Notes under the pieces: model-generated
What the model was told of the DNA's origin: nothing
Database searches by the model: none
What the model saw: only the letters and a program-made list of their open reading frames with translations
Assembly: GCF_000821065.1 (NCBI RefSeq)
Contig: NZ_CDGG01000001.1
Coordinates: forward strand, 1,798,001 to 1,862,000
Reading direction: 5' to 3'
Source of the DNA: Oceanobacillus oncorhynchi
Lineage (GTDB): Bacteria; Bacillota; Bacilli; Bacillales; Amphibacillaceae
DNA length: 64,000 bases
Translations under genes and position numbers: made by a program
In this document: in pieces, positions 34,408 through 42,945 of the stretch
Layout of the letters: each line of letters starts with the position of its first letter
Numbering within the stretch: position 1 is the stretch's first letter

Positions 34408-35568
34408 ATGTATAAATGGATAGTGATTGGTGGAGGAATCCAAGGAAGCTGTGTTGCTTCCCGGCTGCTTGAAGAGAAAAAAGCAGAGGTAAAAGATGTA
34501 CTGATTATTGATCCACATAAACAGCCATTGGAAAGATGGCGCACAATCACAGAAAAGATTGAAATGAAATATTTACGCTCTCCTTTAGTACATCATTTGC
34601 ATACGGATCCATACAGTTTAAAAAAATACTCTTCTGAAAACAATTATGCCTCGAGTTTGAAAGGACAGTATCAGCGACCGCGTTTGGATATGTTTAATCA
34701 GCACAGTATGGATTTGTTAGAAGAAACAGGCGTCATGGAATGTTGGCTGCAAGGAGTGGTAAACGGACTGTCATGGACGGAACAGAGATGGAAAGTTTGC
34801 ATTGCGGATGGACGTTGTTTCTTTAGTGAGCGAGTGGTGCTTGCTATGGGTGTTAACCATACCCCTCATTATCCCTCATGGATTGACTCGTATAAGGATC
34901 ATAAAGCAATAAATCATGTGTTTGAAATGGATAGCAGCCTTCCGGAAACGGGGGATGTGATTGTAGTTGGCGGCGGGATGACAGCAGCACATCTTGCCTA
35001 TGCACTTACACAAAAAGAATCTATTCATTCTGTCACCATGGTGAAGCGGCATCCGTTACGTGTTCACCATTTTGATAGTGATCCAGGATGGCTCGGGCCT
35101 AAGTATTTGAATAAGTATCATAAATTGACCAGCTATAAGGAACGAAGGTTGGTTATACAAGAAGCAAGGAATCGAGGTTCCATCACCAGAGATTTATATT
35201 TAAAATTATTGAAGCAAAAGAGAGCAGGAAGGCTGGATATTCATACAGGCTGTATTCAAAAGATTAGAGAAGACACGGATGGAAGTATGCAGCTGTTTAT
35301 GGAAAATGAAGCAAAGCTGGAAGGAACCGCTATTTTACTGGCAACCGGTCCAGCCATTGCAATGCCGGGAAAGGAATGGTTAGATCCGCTGATAGAGCAG
35401 ATGCAGTTGCCTTGTGCACCATGTGGTTTTCCAATCGTACCTAAATCGCTGGAATGGAAAAATGGTTTATTTGTGGCAGGAGCGTTAGCTGAGTTAGAGA
35501 TAGGTCCGGCTTCCAGAAATATTGCAGGAGCAAGGAAGGCTGCGGAACGGATTTTGCAGTTTGCTTAG
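34408..35568 (+). CDS. FAD/NAD(P)-binding oxidoreductase (lysine/ornithine monooxygenase-like fold)
   Basis: This 386-residue protein has an N-terminal FAD motif (WIVIGGGIQGSCVASRLL), a central NAD(P) motif (VIVVGGGMTAAHLAYAL) and an ATG-type segment (AILLATGPAIAMPG). QYQRPRLDMFNQHS resembles the substrate side of L-lysine/ornithine N-hydroxylases (SidA/IucD-like), but it is not a close match. GGAAGGAGAGG precedes the ATG. The Zur-like box suggests a role in zinc shortage, perhaps metallophore chemistry, though no synthesis or uptake genes are next to it. Confidence 0.72.
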   Translation: MYKWIVIGGGIQGSCVASRLLEEKKAEVKDVLIIDPHKQPLERWRTITEKIEMKYLRSPLVHHLHTDPYSLKKYSSENNYASSLKGQYQRPRLDMFNQHSMDLLEETGVMECWLQGVVNGLSWTEQRWKVCIADGRCFFSERVVLAMGVNHTPHYPSWIDSYKDHKAINHVFEMDSSLPETGDVIVVGGGMTAAHLAYALTQKESIHSVTMVKRHPLRVHHFDSDPGWLGPKYLNKYHKLTSYKERRLVIQEARNRGSITRDLYLKLLKQKRAGRLDIHTGCIQKIREDTDGSMQLFMENEAKLEGTAILLATGPAIAMPGKEWLDPLIEQMQLPCAPCGFPIVPKSLEWKNGLFVAGALAELEIGPASRNIAGARKAAERILQFA

Positions 35569-35589
35569 GGAAATAGAATAGGGAGTTAG

Positions 35590-35635
35590 AACCGCCTCAT
35601 TGTCCATAGATTATTGTGTGAGGCGGATTTTTTGG
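35590..35635 (+). terminator. Rho-independent terminator
   Basis: CCGCCTCA (35592-35599) and TGAGGCGG (35619-35626) form an 8-bp GC-rich stem, then ATTTTTTGG. Confidence 0.82.
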
Positions 35636-35720
35636 TTGGATGGCGATATGAAATTAGCTTTATTTTTATCATGTGTTTAATTATATCTAAAGATTCGCTT
35701 GAAAAATAATATACTTATTA

Positions 35721-36494
35721 TTAACGCTTTTTCTTGCGATTAAATACAATTGTAGCTCCAATAATAGAAAAAATAAGCAAACCAATAAACCAGATAATCG
35801 TAATCCATACATTATTATGAAGGGGTGTTCCAGTGAGTAAACTGCGTAATGATTCTATAAATGGTGTCATTGGCTGATTCTCTGCAAAAGTATGGAGCCA
35901 TTTAGGCATGGTTTCTGTTGGCACAAAAGCACTGCTTAAATAGGGAAGGAAAAGCATTGGAAATGTTATCGCATTAGCACTCTCTACACTTTTTACAATA
36001 AGGCCAAACAGTACAAATAACCAACTAGCAGCGAACATAAATAATGCTAAAATACCGACAACTCCAAGCCATTCTAATAATCCAGCAGTTGGTCGGAATC
36101 CAATAATAACTGCTACGAGAATAGTAATGGCTGTAGCGAGCCCATTTCTAGCCATTCCTCCAATAACATGACCTGCTAATAAAGCGGAGGGAAGGATAGG
36201 CATCGTACGAAAGCGTTCAAATAAACCTCCAGTCATATCATCAGCAACTTCTACAGCAACAAGCGAACTCCCAAAAGCGACACATGTTACAATAACGCCT
36301 GGAACAACGTAATTTATATAAGATGTTCCTGTGTCTATTGCACCACCAAAAATATAAACAAACATAAGCATAAGTGCAATGGGGAGACCAATACTCATCA
36401 TCAGTGATTCTATATTTCGGAAAATATGTTTTAATGTACGCTGTGTCATTGTCCAACTATCAAGAATAATCCAAGTCCATTTTGATTCATTCAT
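35721..36494 (-). CDS. ABC-2 family permease, DrrB-like
   Basis: This 257-residue, six-helix permease has the DrrB-type blocks SYINYVVPGVIVTC, GLFERFRTMPILPSALL and AFVPTETMPKWLHTFAENQPMTPFIESLR. It pairs with the ATPase 22 bases upstream to form a daunorubicin-type drug or lipid exporter. It is the last gene of the TetR-controlled operon. Confidence 0.87.
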   Translation of the reverse strand: MNESKWTWIILDSWTMTQRTLKHIFRNIESLMMSIGLPIALMLMFVYIFGGAIDTGTSYINYVVPGVIVTCVAFGSSLVAVEVADDMTGGLFERFRTMPILPSALLAGHVIGGMARNGLATAITILVAVIIGFRPTAGLLEWLGVVGILALFMFAASWLFVLFGLIVKSVESANAITFPMLFLPYLSSAFVPTETMPKWLHTFAENQPMTPFIESLRSLLTGTPLHNNVWITIIWFIGLLIFSIIGATIVFNRKKKR

Positions 36495-36516
36495 AAAATT
36501 ATCAGCTCCTTTCCTG

Positions 36517-37443
36517 TTATTCAGACTTTTTGATTTTTGTTATCTGTATAAATACATCATCTAAGGTTGGTTTACGAATACTTATCGAGGCAGGTTCAAT
36601 TCCATTTTCATGAAGGAGTTGTAATTGTTCGCGCAAACTATTTACGGATGATAACGGAACAAGAATAGTAAGATTCTTTTCATCTGCTTTTCCAGCCAAA
36701 AGCTGCTTGGCAATGGACCAACTTTCTTTTTGATTAGCAAGGTTAATTTCTAGTTTTTCCTCACCCACTAATTTTTTCAATGTTTCTGCTGGACCTTGTT
36801 CTACAATTTTTCCCTCATGTAAAATAGCAATTTTATCAGCGAGTTGATCAGCTTCTTCCAAATACTGCGTTGTAAGAAAAATCGTAACACCTTTATTGGA
36901 AAGTTCTTGGATAAGCTTCCACATGTTGTTTCGGCTTCTTGGGTCTAGTCCAGTTGTAGGTTCATCGAGAAAAATAACCTCTGGAGAAGCAAGCAGACTG
37001 ATTGCGATATCGAGGCGTCGTCTCATTCCTCCTGAATATGTTTTTACAGATTTATTTGCTGCATTTACTAAATCAAACTGATGTAAAAGTTCGATGGTTC
37101 GTTTTTTTACTGTTTGTCTGTCTAAATGATTCAAGCGTCCCATCATCATAAGATTTTCTTTTCCAGTCAGTAATTCATCTACAGCAGCGTATTGTCCAGT
37201 TAAACTGATTCGTTTTTTTACGTTATCGGTATCTTTGCGTGTATCATATCCTCCAATTAGGACAGAGCCGCTAGTAGCGGAAATGAGTGTAGAAAGTATA
37301 TGAACAGTAGTTGTTTTGCCGGCCCCATTTTCCCCCAATAAAGAAAAAACACTCCCTCGCTCTACTTCGAAGTTTATTCCTTTTAAAACAGAATGATTTC
37401 CGTATACTTTTTCTAAATCTTTCACTGAAATAACAGTTTCCAA
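36517..37443 (-). CDS. ABC transporter ATP-binding protein, DrrA-like
   Basis: Walker A is GENGAGKTT, the signature motif is YSGGMRRRLDIA, Walker B is VIFLDEPTTGLDPRSR, and the DrrA-type C-terminal domain ends in PTLDDVFIQIT. TTG at 37443 has AAAGGAGG six bases upstream and is chosen because the longer frame (to 37482) would run into the operator. Substrate unknown; export of a toxic compound is likely. Confidence 0.88.
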   Translation of the reverse strand: METVISVKDLEKVYGNHSVLKGINFEVERGSVFSLLGENGAGKTTTVHILSTLISATSGSVLIGGYDTRKDTDNVKKRISLTGQYAAVDELLTGKENLMMMGRLNHLDRQTVKKRTIELLHQFDLVNAANKSVKTYSGGMRRRLDIAISLLASPEVIFLDEPTTGLDPRSRNNMWKLIQELSNKGVTIFLTTQYLEEADQLADKIAILHEGKIVEQGPAETLKKLVGEEKLEINLANQKESWSIAKQLLAGKADEKNLTILVPLSSVNSLREQLQLLHENGIEPASISIRKPTLDDVFIQITKIKKSE

Positions 37444-37458
37444 ACTAGAACCTCCTTT

Positions 37459-37489
37459 TTGTTGATTGACTAATTCAGTCAATCAACAA
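37459..37489 (-). promoter_or_regulatory. TetR-type operator of the exporter operon
   Basis: TTGTTGATTGACT (37459-37471) and AGTCAATCAACAA (37477-37489) are perfect 13-bp inverted arms around AATTC. It lies in the leader/promoter of the ABC ATPase gene, just ahead of its ribosome site. The TetR-family protein upstream is the obvious ligand. Confidence 0.88.
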
Positions 37490-37497
37490 TTTATAAT

Positions 37498-37540
37498 AAA
37501 CTCCTCCTTTTGTCAAATCTTTTTTGGAGGAGTTTTGTTT
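37498..37540 (-). terminator. Terminator between the TetR gene and the exporter operon
   Basis: AAACTCCTCC (37498-37507) pairs with GGAGGAGTTT (37526-37535), with T-rich sequence on the minus side. It isolates the repressor transcript from the exporter promoter. Confidence 0.75.
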
Positions 37541-37572
37541 TTAATTTTAGGATTTGGAAGTCAGGGGAGAGG

Positions 37573-38181
37573 TTATCGTGTAGTAATCATTCTGAGCAAA
37601 ATTTCTACTTTGCGCTCCATGTCCTCTTGCCAAAATGTAATATCATCAGCAATGACACCTGATAAAGTTGTAAGGAAAATCCCGACAAGTTCTTCGGAAT
37701 CTTCTTGGATAATTTCTCCGTATTCTTGTCCTTCTTTTATAAGAGGTATAAGGAAATTGATATACATTGTCCCAAGACTATCCACGTAATTTTTAACTTC
37801 TTGCGGAGTTTCTTCTTTATTATCCAAATTTTGTATAATTCGAAACACGTAACTAGAAGTGGAGTCTGTGGAGGAAAATGCATATAGAACAAATTTTTTA
37901 ATTTTTTCAGATGGAGGCAGATCATCTTCTTTTAATTTTTCTAAAAAATTAGTTGATGTATTGACAGCAGTTGCCCACTTTAAGCTTTCATACAGAACTT
38001 CTTCTTTTGAAGAGAAATAATGATATATTAATCCATGGCTTACCTTTGCAGCTTTTGCTATCGTGCTTATTTTTGTCAGCTTAATGCCATTGTCTGCAAA
38101 AACTTGAAGTGCTGCACTCATAATCTGTTCTTTTCTTTCATGACGAATCTGTTCTAATTGATTTTCGTTTAAAGGTGCCAT
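37573..38181 (-). CDS. TetR-family repressor of the DrrAB-like exporter
   Basis: This 202-residue protein has the TetR N-terminal HTH (QIMSAALQVFADNGIKLTKISTIAKAAKVSHGLIYHYFSSKEEVLYES) and an all-helical ligand domain. It lies directly upstream of, and in line with, the exporter genes; the perfect palindrome between them is its likely operator. The inducer is probably a compound the pump exports. Confidence 0.88.
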   Translation of the reverse strand: MAPLNENQLEQIRHERKEQIMSAALQVFADNGIKLTKISTIAKAAKVSHGLIYHYFSSKEEVLYESLKWATAVNTSTNFLEKLKEDDLPPSEKIKKFVLYAFSSTDSTSSYVFRIIQNLDNKEETPQEVKNYVDSLGTMYINFLIPLIKEGQEYGEIIQEDSEELVGIFLTTLSGVIADDITFWQEDMERKVEILLRMITTR

Positions 38182-38619
38182 CAGCAGTGACCTCCATCTT
38201 CTTTTATTAAAGTAATTATTTTAATTTAGCCAAAATCGGGATAAAGGTAATCATTCTTGGATGTGACGATGCATTTAAATAGTTTTAGTCCGTGTGTCCC
38301 TATATAAAATAAGGAGAAAAATCTTTTAAGTAAAAAGAGCTTAAGATAATCCTACTTTACCATAAATATAAATGATAAATAAACTTTATTATCTTTAGCA
38401 TCGAACAGTTTAAAAAGAATTTCCTTGTTAAAATAAATTAATACTAAAAGAGAAGCTAGGTTAATGTTTAAATTTTGTTTAAAAATAGAAGTTGTCTATT
38501 CTTTTCATTTGCAGAATTGCTATGATTGTTTATAGAGGAATGGTTATGTTTAATTTAAGAAACATACCAGAAAAGAAAAAGGCATTATCAGGAAATTCAT
38601 TAGATTATGAGGTGGAAAA
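38182..38619. promoter_or_regulatory. 438-base intergenic region with response-regulator box
   Basis: The region is AT-rich and carries the divergent promoters for the TetR gene and the two-component operon. A direct repeat GTTTAAA-N4-GTTTAAA (38466-38483) lies 135 bases before the response-regulator gene. It is the reverse-orientation form of the box before the ABC transporter operon (41251-41272). Nothing else is recognisable. Confidence 0.6.
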
Positions 38620-39288
38620 ATGGCACACATCCTGTACATCGAAGACGAAAAAGAAATCGGACAATGGGTAACAGAAGATCTGACAGGAAGAGGACATGAA
38701 GTAGTTTGGCTGACCTCTGGAAATGAATTAGAAACATATATAAACCATATAGACCTTGCCATTTTAGATATTATGCTGCCGGGATTGGATGGTTTCTCAA
38801 TCGGAAAACGAATCAAAAAAGCGAATCAAGAAACGCCGATTGTGATGTTGTCCGCACGTTCCGCGGTGGAGGACAAGATAGAAGGCTTAAGTTTTGCGGA
38901 TGATTATGTGACAAAACCTTTTCATCCTGATGAATTAGCTGCACGCGTGGATGCATTGCTTCGCCGTTTTCAAAAGAAAGAGGACACGATTGAAATCGGA
39001 CATCTGCAAATCGATACGAAATCATTGGTTATTACCAATAAGCATACAGCAGAAGAGATTTTGTTGACAGGAAAGCAATATCAACTGTTTCAATATTTCA
39101 TTCGCCACCTGAATCAAATTTTGACGAAGGAGCAGCTTTATGAAGGCGTATGGGGGGAGCGTTTTATGGAAGGAGATAAAACGCTGATGGTGCATATCCG
39201 CTATTTGCGTGAAAAAATTGAAGCAAATCCGGCGAAACCAACAATTATTGAGACAATTCGCGGGATTGGATATCGGGTGAAAAAATGA
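38620..39288 (+). CDS. OmpR-family response regulator
   Basis: This 222-residue protein has an acidic N-terminal patch (YIEDE), phospho-Asp50 (AILDIMLPG), Lys in VTKPFHP, and a winged-helix DNA-binding domain (LLTGKQYQLFQYFIRH ... YIRYLREKIEA). It overlaps its kinase gene by four bases (ATGA). Shared 11-bp repeat boxes before its own operon and the ABC operon at 41.3 kb suggest autoregulation plus control of the transporter. Confidence 0.9.
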   Translation: MAHILYIEDEKEIGQWVTEDLTGRGHEVVWLTSGNELETYINHIDLAILDIMLPGLDGFSIGKRIKKANQETPIVMLSARSAVEDKIEGLSFADDYVTKPFHPDELAARVDALLRRFQKKEDTIEIGHLQIDTKSLVITNKHTAEEILLTGKQYQLFQYFIRHLNQILTKEQLYEGVWGERFMEGDKTLMVHIRYLREKIEANPAKPTIIETIRGIGYRVKK

Positions 39289-40652
39289 AGCGGTTTTTGA
39301 AATCTTTATTAGCGAAATATATATTGATTATCCTCATTGCCATTTTTTTAATACAAGCAGCCTACTTCATTATCATTTTTGTTTTTTTTAATTTAGTAGA
39401 TGATTCAGATTCACCGGAGGATGGGGAAAATACATTTACAGAAATAGAGGAGAAATGGCATCAGGAAGCCAATGCCGTAGTATCGGAAGACGATGTGAAT
39501 CAACTATTTGAAGAGTGGCGGGAGGTCTATTCAAACGCATCTATGTTTTGGGTGAATGGGAATGGTATTTTGACTGTACAAAGCAACCTTCAAGAAAACT
39601 TACCTGTGGAATGGGACGCAACTTATACTGCGGATTTCTTAAAAAGAAATTACAATAATGATCCATTTACTGTTGTTGCTTTTGCAGGAGAAAATGAGGA
39701 AGATGGCTTTATTGTCTTTCAACTGGAGCGGGAAGCGATGAAGCCTCAAGGACAACGCCTTTTTGATCAGTATAGCTGGGCTATTGTTATGTTAACGATA
39801 GGTGTTGTGTTTTTGTTTATTTTTATATCCCTATGGTTTTTCAGAGGAATTCGTAAACGTCTTGTCCACCTGCAAGAAGCAATGGAAATTCGAGATACAG
39901 ATGGGTTACCGATTCTTATTGAAGAAAAAAAACAAGATGAGATTGGTGATTTAGAGAAGTCTTTTAATCAAATGGTACAGGAATTAAGGGCAAGCAGAGA
40001 ACGTGAACAAGAAGAGGAACAGCTGCGTAAAGAACTGATTGCTAATTTATCACATGATTTACGTACACCTTTAACTAAAATAAACGCACAAGCGTATACA
40101 TTGCAGAAAATGAATTTGCCAAAAGAGGCAAAGCATTCCCTTAAGTTGGCGACAACCTCTATTGAAGAGGTGGATAAATTAATCGAAAATTTAATGTCTT
40201 ATACGTTGCTTATGGCGAGTAAATATAAGAAGGAATTAAAAGAAATAGATATGATGCGTTTTCTCCGCCAATATTTAGCAACCTGGTATCCGGTTTTTGA
40301 GAAGGAAAGGTTTGAAGTTGATATTGACATAGAACCTTTTGAACAAAATATGTGGAAAGTAGATTCATTGTGGTTCAGCCGGATTTTAGATAATTTGTTA
40401 CAAAATGTGCTGCGTCATGCGGCAGATGGCGAATATATCGCAGTGCGGACAGAGTCAACGGGGCACCACGATGCCATTGTTATTATAGATAAAGGAAAAG
40501 GAATGCAGACGAGTACAGATCAAAATGGCGCAGGCATCGGTCTTTCTATTGTTGATATGATGGTAAAAGGTATGGACCTGGATTGGGACATGAATTCTAC
40601 GGAAGAAGGAACAACGATAAAAATTATTAGAGTAAAAAGAGCTGATGATTAG
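39285..40652 (+). CDS. Sensor histidine kinase
   Basis: The 455-residue protein has two membrane helices (about 10-33 and 160-185) around an external sensor of about 125 residues rich in acidic residues, a HAMP-like linker, the HisKA motif SHDLRTPLTKINAQA and HATPase boxes (DNLLQNVLRHA, DKGKGM, GAGIGLSIVDMM). The acidic external loop could bind cationic peptides. It is encoded with the response regulator and near a lantibiotic-protection type ABC transporter. Confidence 0.9.
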   Translation: MKRFLKSLLAKYILIILIAIFLIQAAYFIIIFVFFNLVDDSDSPEDGENTFTEIEEKWHQEANAVVSEDDVNQLFEEWREVYSNASMFWVNGNGILTVQSNLQENLPVEWDATYTADFLKRNYNNDPFTVVAFAGENEEDGFIVFQLEREAMKPQGQRLFDQYSWAIVMLTIGVVFLFIFISLWFFRGIRKRLVHLQEAMEIRDTDGLPILIEEKKQDEIGDLEKSFNQMVQELRASREREQEEEQLRKELIANLSHDLRTPLTKINAQAYTLQKMNLPKEAKHSLKLATTSIEEVDKLIENLMSYTLLMASKYKKELKEIDMMRFLRQYLATWYPVFEKERFEVDIDIEPFEQNMWKVDSLWFSRILDNLLQNVLRHAADGEYIAVRTESTGHHDAIVIIDKGKGMQTSTDQNGAGIGLSIVDMMVKGMDLDWDMNSTEEGTTIKIIRVKRADD

Positions 40653-40695
40653 GCCTTGTTTTGAGTAGAGAAATTCTCTTAAGGGAGAAGTGATA

Positions 40696-41190
40696 ATGAA
40701 AAGTGCTTACGTATATTGGGGAAATGGAAAAGTAAAATTAACTTGGATACAAGCTAACGAACTTCCAGAAAAGGAATTGATAACAAGTGTACACGGTTTA
40801 TGCTTCAAGGATAATAAATTGATCCTGGTGAATTTAAATCACAGGGGCTGGGATATACCGGGCGGGCATATTGAAAAAGAGGAAGCGCCTGCAGATTGTT
40901 TTAAACGTGAAGCTTATGAAGAAGGCTATATTACAGGCAGTTGTTCGCTTTTAGGATATATCGCAGTAGATCATACCGAAAATATCGAATGGAATTCGGA
41001 AGGACGTTACCCAAAAGTTGGTTATCAGATTTTTTATCGTATGGATGTGCAGCAAATTTATGAATTTAAAGCCGCTCATGAATCGAGAGATAGAATATGG
41101 ATAAATCCGAAAGATATAAAAAAATATAATAAAAATTGGAATACATTACATCAAAGTATTTTAGATGTTGCAATGAAAAGAGACGGGTGA
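40696..41190 (+). CDS. Nudix hydrolase
   Basis: This 164-residue protein carries a full Nudix box: GGHIEKEEAPADCFKREAYEEG (G-x5-E-x7-REUxEE). The catalytic glutamates are present. Start at ATG 40696 after GGGAGAAGTGATA. It lies between the kinase gene and the ABC operon, and the substrate (a nucleoside diphosphate derivative) is unknown. Confidence 0.82.
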   Translation: MKSAYVYWGNGKVKLTWIQANELPEKELITSVHGLCFKDNKLILVNLNHRGWDIPGGHIEKEEAPADCFKREAYEEGYITGSCSLLGYIAVDHTENIEWNSEGRYPKVGYQIFYRMDVQQIYEFKAAHESRDRIWINPKDIKKYNKNWNTLHQSILDVAMKRDG

Positions 41191-41250
41191 TATAAACTGT
41201 CTCTTTTTTTGGCATTTCAACAAGCAAGATAACTTAAAAATTCCGGCTTT

Positions 41251-41272
41251 TTTAAACAAATTTTAAACAAAG
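41251..41272 (+). promoter_or_regulatory. Response-regulator box before the ABC transporter operon
   Basis: TTTAAACAAAT and TTTAAACAAAG are two consecutive 11-bp direct repeats (one helical turn), the typical layout for an OmpR-type dimer. The reverse complement of 38464-38486 gives the same motif. The site is 55-76 bases before the ATPase start. Confidence 0.72.
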
Positions 41273-41326
41273 CACATACTTTATTTTAACCTTCCATCTT
41301 TAACTTTGAAAGTAGAGGTGATAATC

Positions 41327-42238
41327 ATGGAATATATCGTAGAAACAAAGAACTTAACAAAATCATTTGGAAAAGAAAAAGCAGTGTCAAATTTAGAAAT
41401 GAAGATACCAAAGGGAGAAATCTATGGCTTTCTTGGTCCTAACGGGGCTGGTAAAACGACAACAATTCGTATGCTGTTAGGGTTGATGCGGCCAACTTCC
41501 GGCTCTGTTCAATTATTTGGCAAAGATATGAAAAACAACCGGATAGACATTTTGAAAAATGTGGGTTCGCTGGTAGAAAACCCTTCGTATTATCCGCATT
41601 TAACCGCTAAAGAAAATTTAGAAGCTAGCAGAAAAATTCTACATGCACCAAAGGAAAGAATAGATGAAGTATTGAAGCTGGTCCGCCTGCATGGAGTTAG
41701 AAATAAAAAAGTAAAAGGTTTTTCACTTGGGATGAAGCAGCGCCTTGGGATTGCTGCTGCCATGCTTCATCAGCCGGAGCTGCTAATTTTGGATGAGCCT
41801 ACAAATGGACTGGATCCATCCGGTATTATTGAAATGCGTGAATTGATTCAAAGTTTGCCGAAAGAATATGGAATGACGGTATTGATATCCAGTCATTTAT
41901 TATCTGAGATTGACCAGATGGCAACAAGGGTAGGGGTAGTGACTAAAGGGAAAATGATTTTTCAGGATTCGATTGAAACCATGCGTAAAATTGCACAAGC
42001 TTCTATTCAAATAAAGGTAAATGATAATGAAGCAGCTTGGCGTTCAATGCTTGCCAATGGACAAAAAGCCGATTTAGGAGAAGAACATATCAATCTGCAA
42101 GTGGAGGACGATGAACAGGTAGCTGCTTCCATTGACTACCTCGTCCAGCAAGGCTTCTCTATCTATCGGGTGCAAGAAGAAACACGGTCTTTGGAGAATA
42201 TCTTCTTGGAGATGACAAAGGAGGAACATGCAGAATGA
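41327..42238 (+). CDS. ABC transporter ATP-binding protein (BcrA/lantibiotic-protection type)
   Basis: Walker A GPNGAGKTTT, signature FSLGMKQRLGIA and Walker B LLILDEPTNGLDPSG mark a BcrA/LanF-type ATPase of 303 residues. ATG 41327 follows AGAGGTGATAATC. The next gene starts four bases before its stop (ATGA), coupling it to the first permease. The transporter probably removes a peptide antibiotic from the membrane. Confidence 0.9.
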   Translation: MEYIVETKNLTKSFGKEKAVSNLEMKIPKGEIYGFLGPNGAGKTTTIRMLLGLMRPTSGSVQLFGKDMKNNRIDILKNVGSLVENPSYYPHLTAKENLEASRKILHAPKERIDEVLKLVRLHGVRNKKVKGFSLGMKQRLGIAAAMLHQPELLILDEPTNGLDPSGIIEMRELIQSLPKEYGMTVLISSHLLSEIDQMATRVGVVTKGKMIFQDSIETMRKIAQASIQIKVNDNEAAWRSMLANGQKADLGEEHINLQVEDDEQVAASIDYLVQQGFSIYRVQEETRSLENIFLEMTKEEHAE

Positions 42239-42945
42239 TTTTTCCACTGATACAATCGGATTTTTTAAAGATAAAGCGTAAAGGTATGTGGCTGTTGTGT
42301 CTGATTGGCCCTTTTGGTGTAGTGGCATTGCAGATGGTCAATTATGGAGTGCGAAAAGATTATCTGTTTGAGCAGATGGATGATCGCTGGCTTTACTATC
42401 TTTTGAATATCAATACATTTACCCCGCTTGCGATTGTTTTGGGGATTGTGATTTTAACATCTTTTATGTCGAGTATTGAAGATGAAACCAATGCATGGAA
42501 GCAGTTAGTTGCTTTGCCTGTATCCAAACGGTCAGTATATCTATCTAAGTTTACGGTAATCAGCTGTATCTTATTTTTGTCCTCCGTCCTTTTATTCCTG
42601 TTTGTATTTGGTTACGGTCTGACATTGGGATTAGGAGAAGATATTCCGTATTTACGGTTAATGGAGTACAGTTTTTTACCTTTCTTTGCTGCGCTGCCGG
42701 TGTTAGGACTGCAGCTCTGGGTGGCTACGATAAGTAAAAATCAGGCTATCCCGGTAACTCTAGGCGTGATTGGTGTTATTTTTGCATATTCTGCTCCGCT
42801 TCTACCTGATTGGATGATTTGGAAATGGCCGGCACTATCGAATGATTGGGGCCATGCGTATATCAATGCCTTGTTAGGAATCGGCTTTGGAGTGTTGCTG
42901 TATTTGCTGGGGATGGTTGATTTTAAAAGAAGGGACGTTAAATAA
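42235..42945 (+). CDS. ABC-2 permease, LanE/BcrB-like subunit
   Basis: This 236-residue protein has six hydrophobic helices and the SFMSSIEDETNAWKQLVALPVSKRSVYLSKF block found in lantibiotic-immunity permeases (MutE/EpiE/SpaE class). It is adjacent to a second, related permease with no gap. Together with the ATPase they form the usual F-E-G set. Confidence 0.84.
   Translation: MIFPLIQSDFLKIKRKGMWLLCLIGPFGVVALQMVNYGVRKDYLFEQMDDRWLYYLLNINTFTPLAIVLGIVILTSFMSSIEDETNAWKQLVALPVSKRSVYLSKFTVISCILFLSSVLLFLFVFGYGLTLGLGEDIPYLRLMEYSFLPFFAALPVLGLQLWVATISKNQAIPVTLGVIGVIFAYSAPLLPDWMIWKWPALSNDWGHAYINALLGIGFGVLLYLLGMVDFKRRDVK

Noticed and set aside
38540-38671. Short frame with AGAGG upstream, beginning near 38540 or 38546
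   Set aside because: It runs 52 bases into the response-regulator gene in another frame and has no recognisable features; the regulator has its own strong site GAGGTGG.
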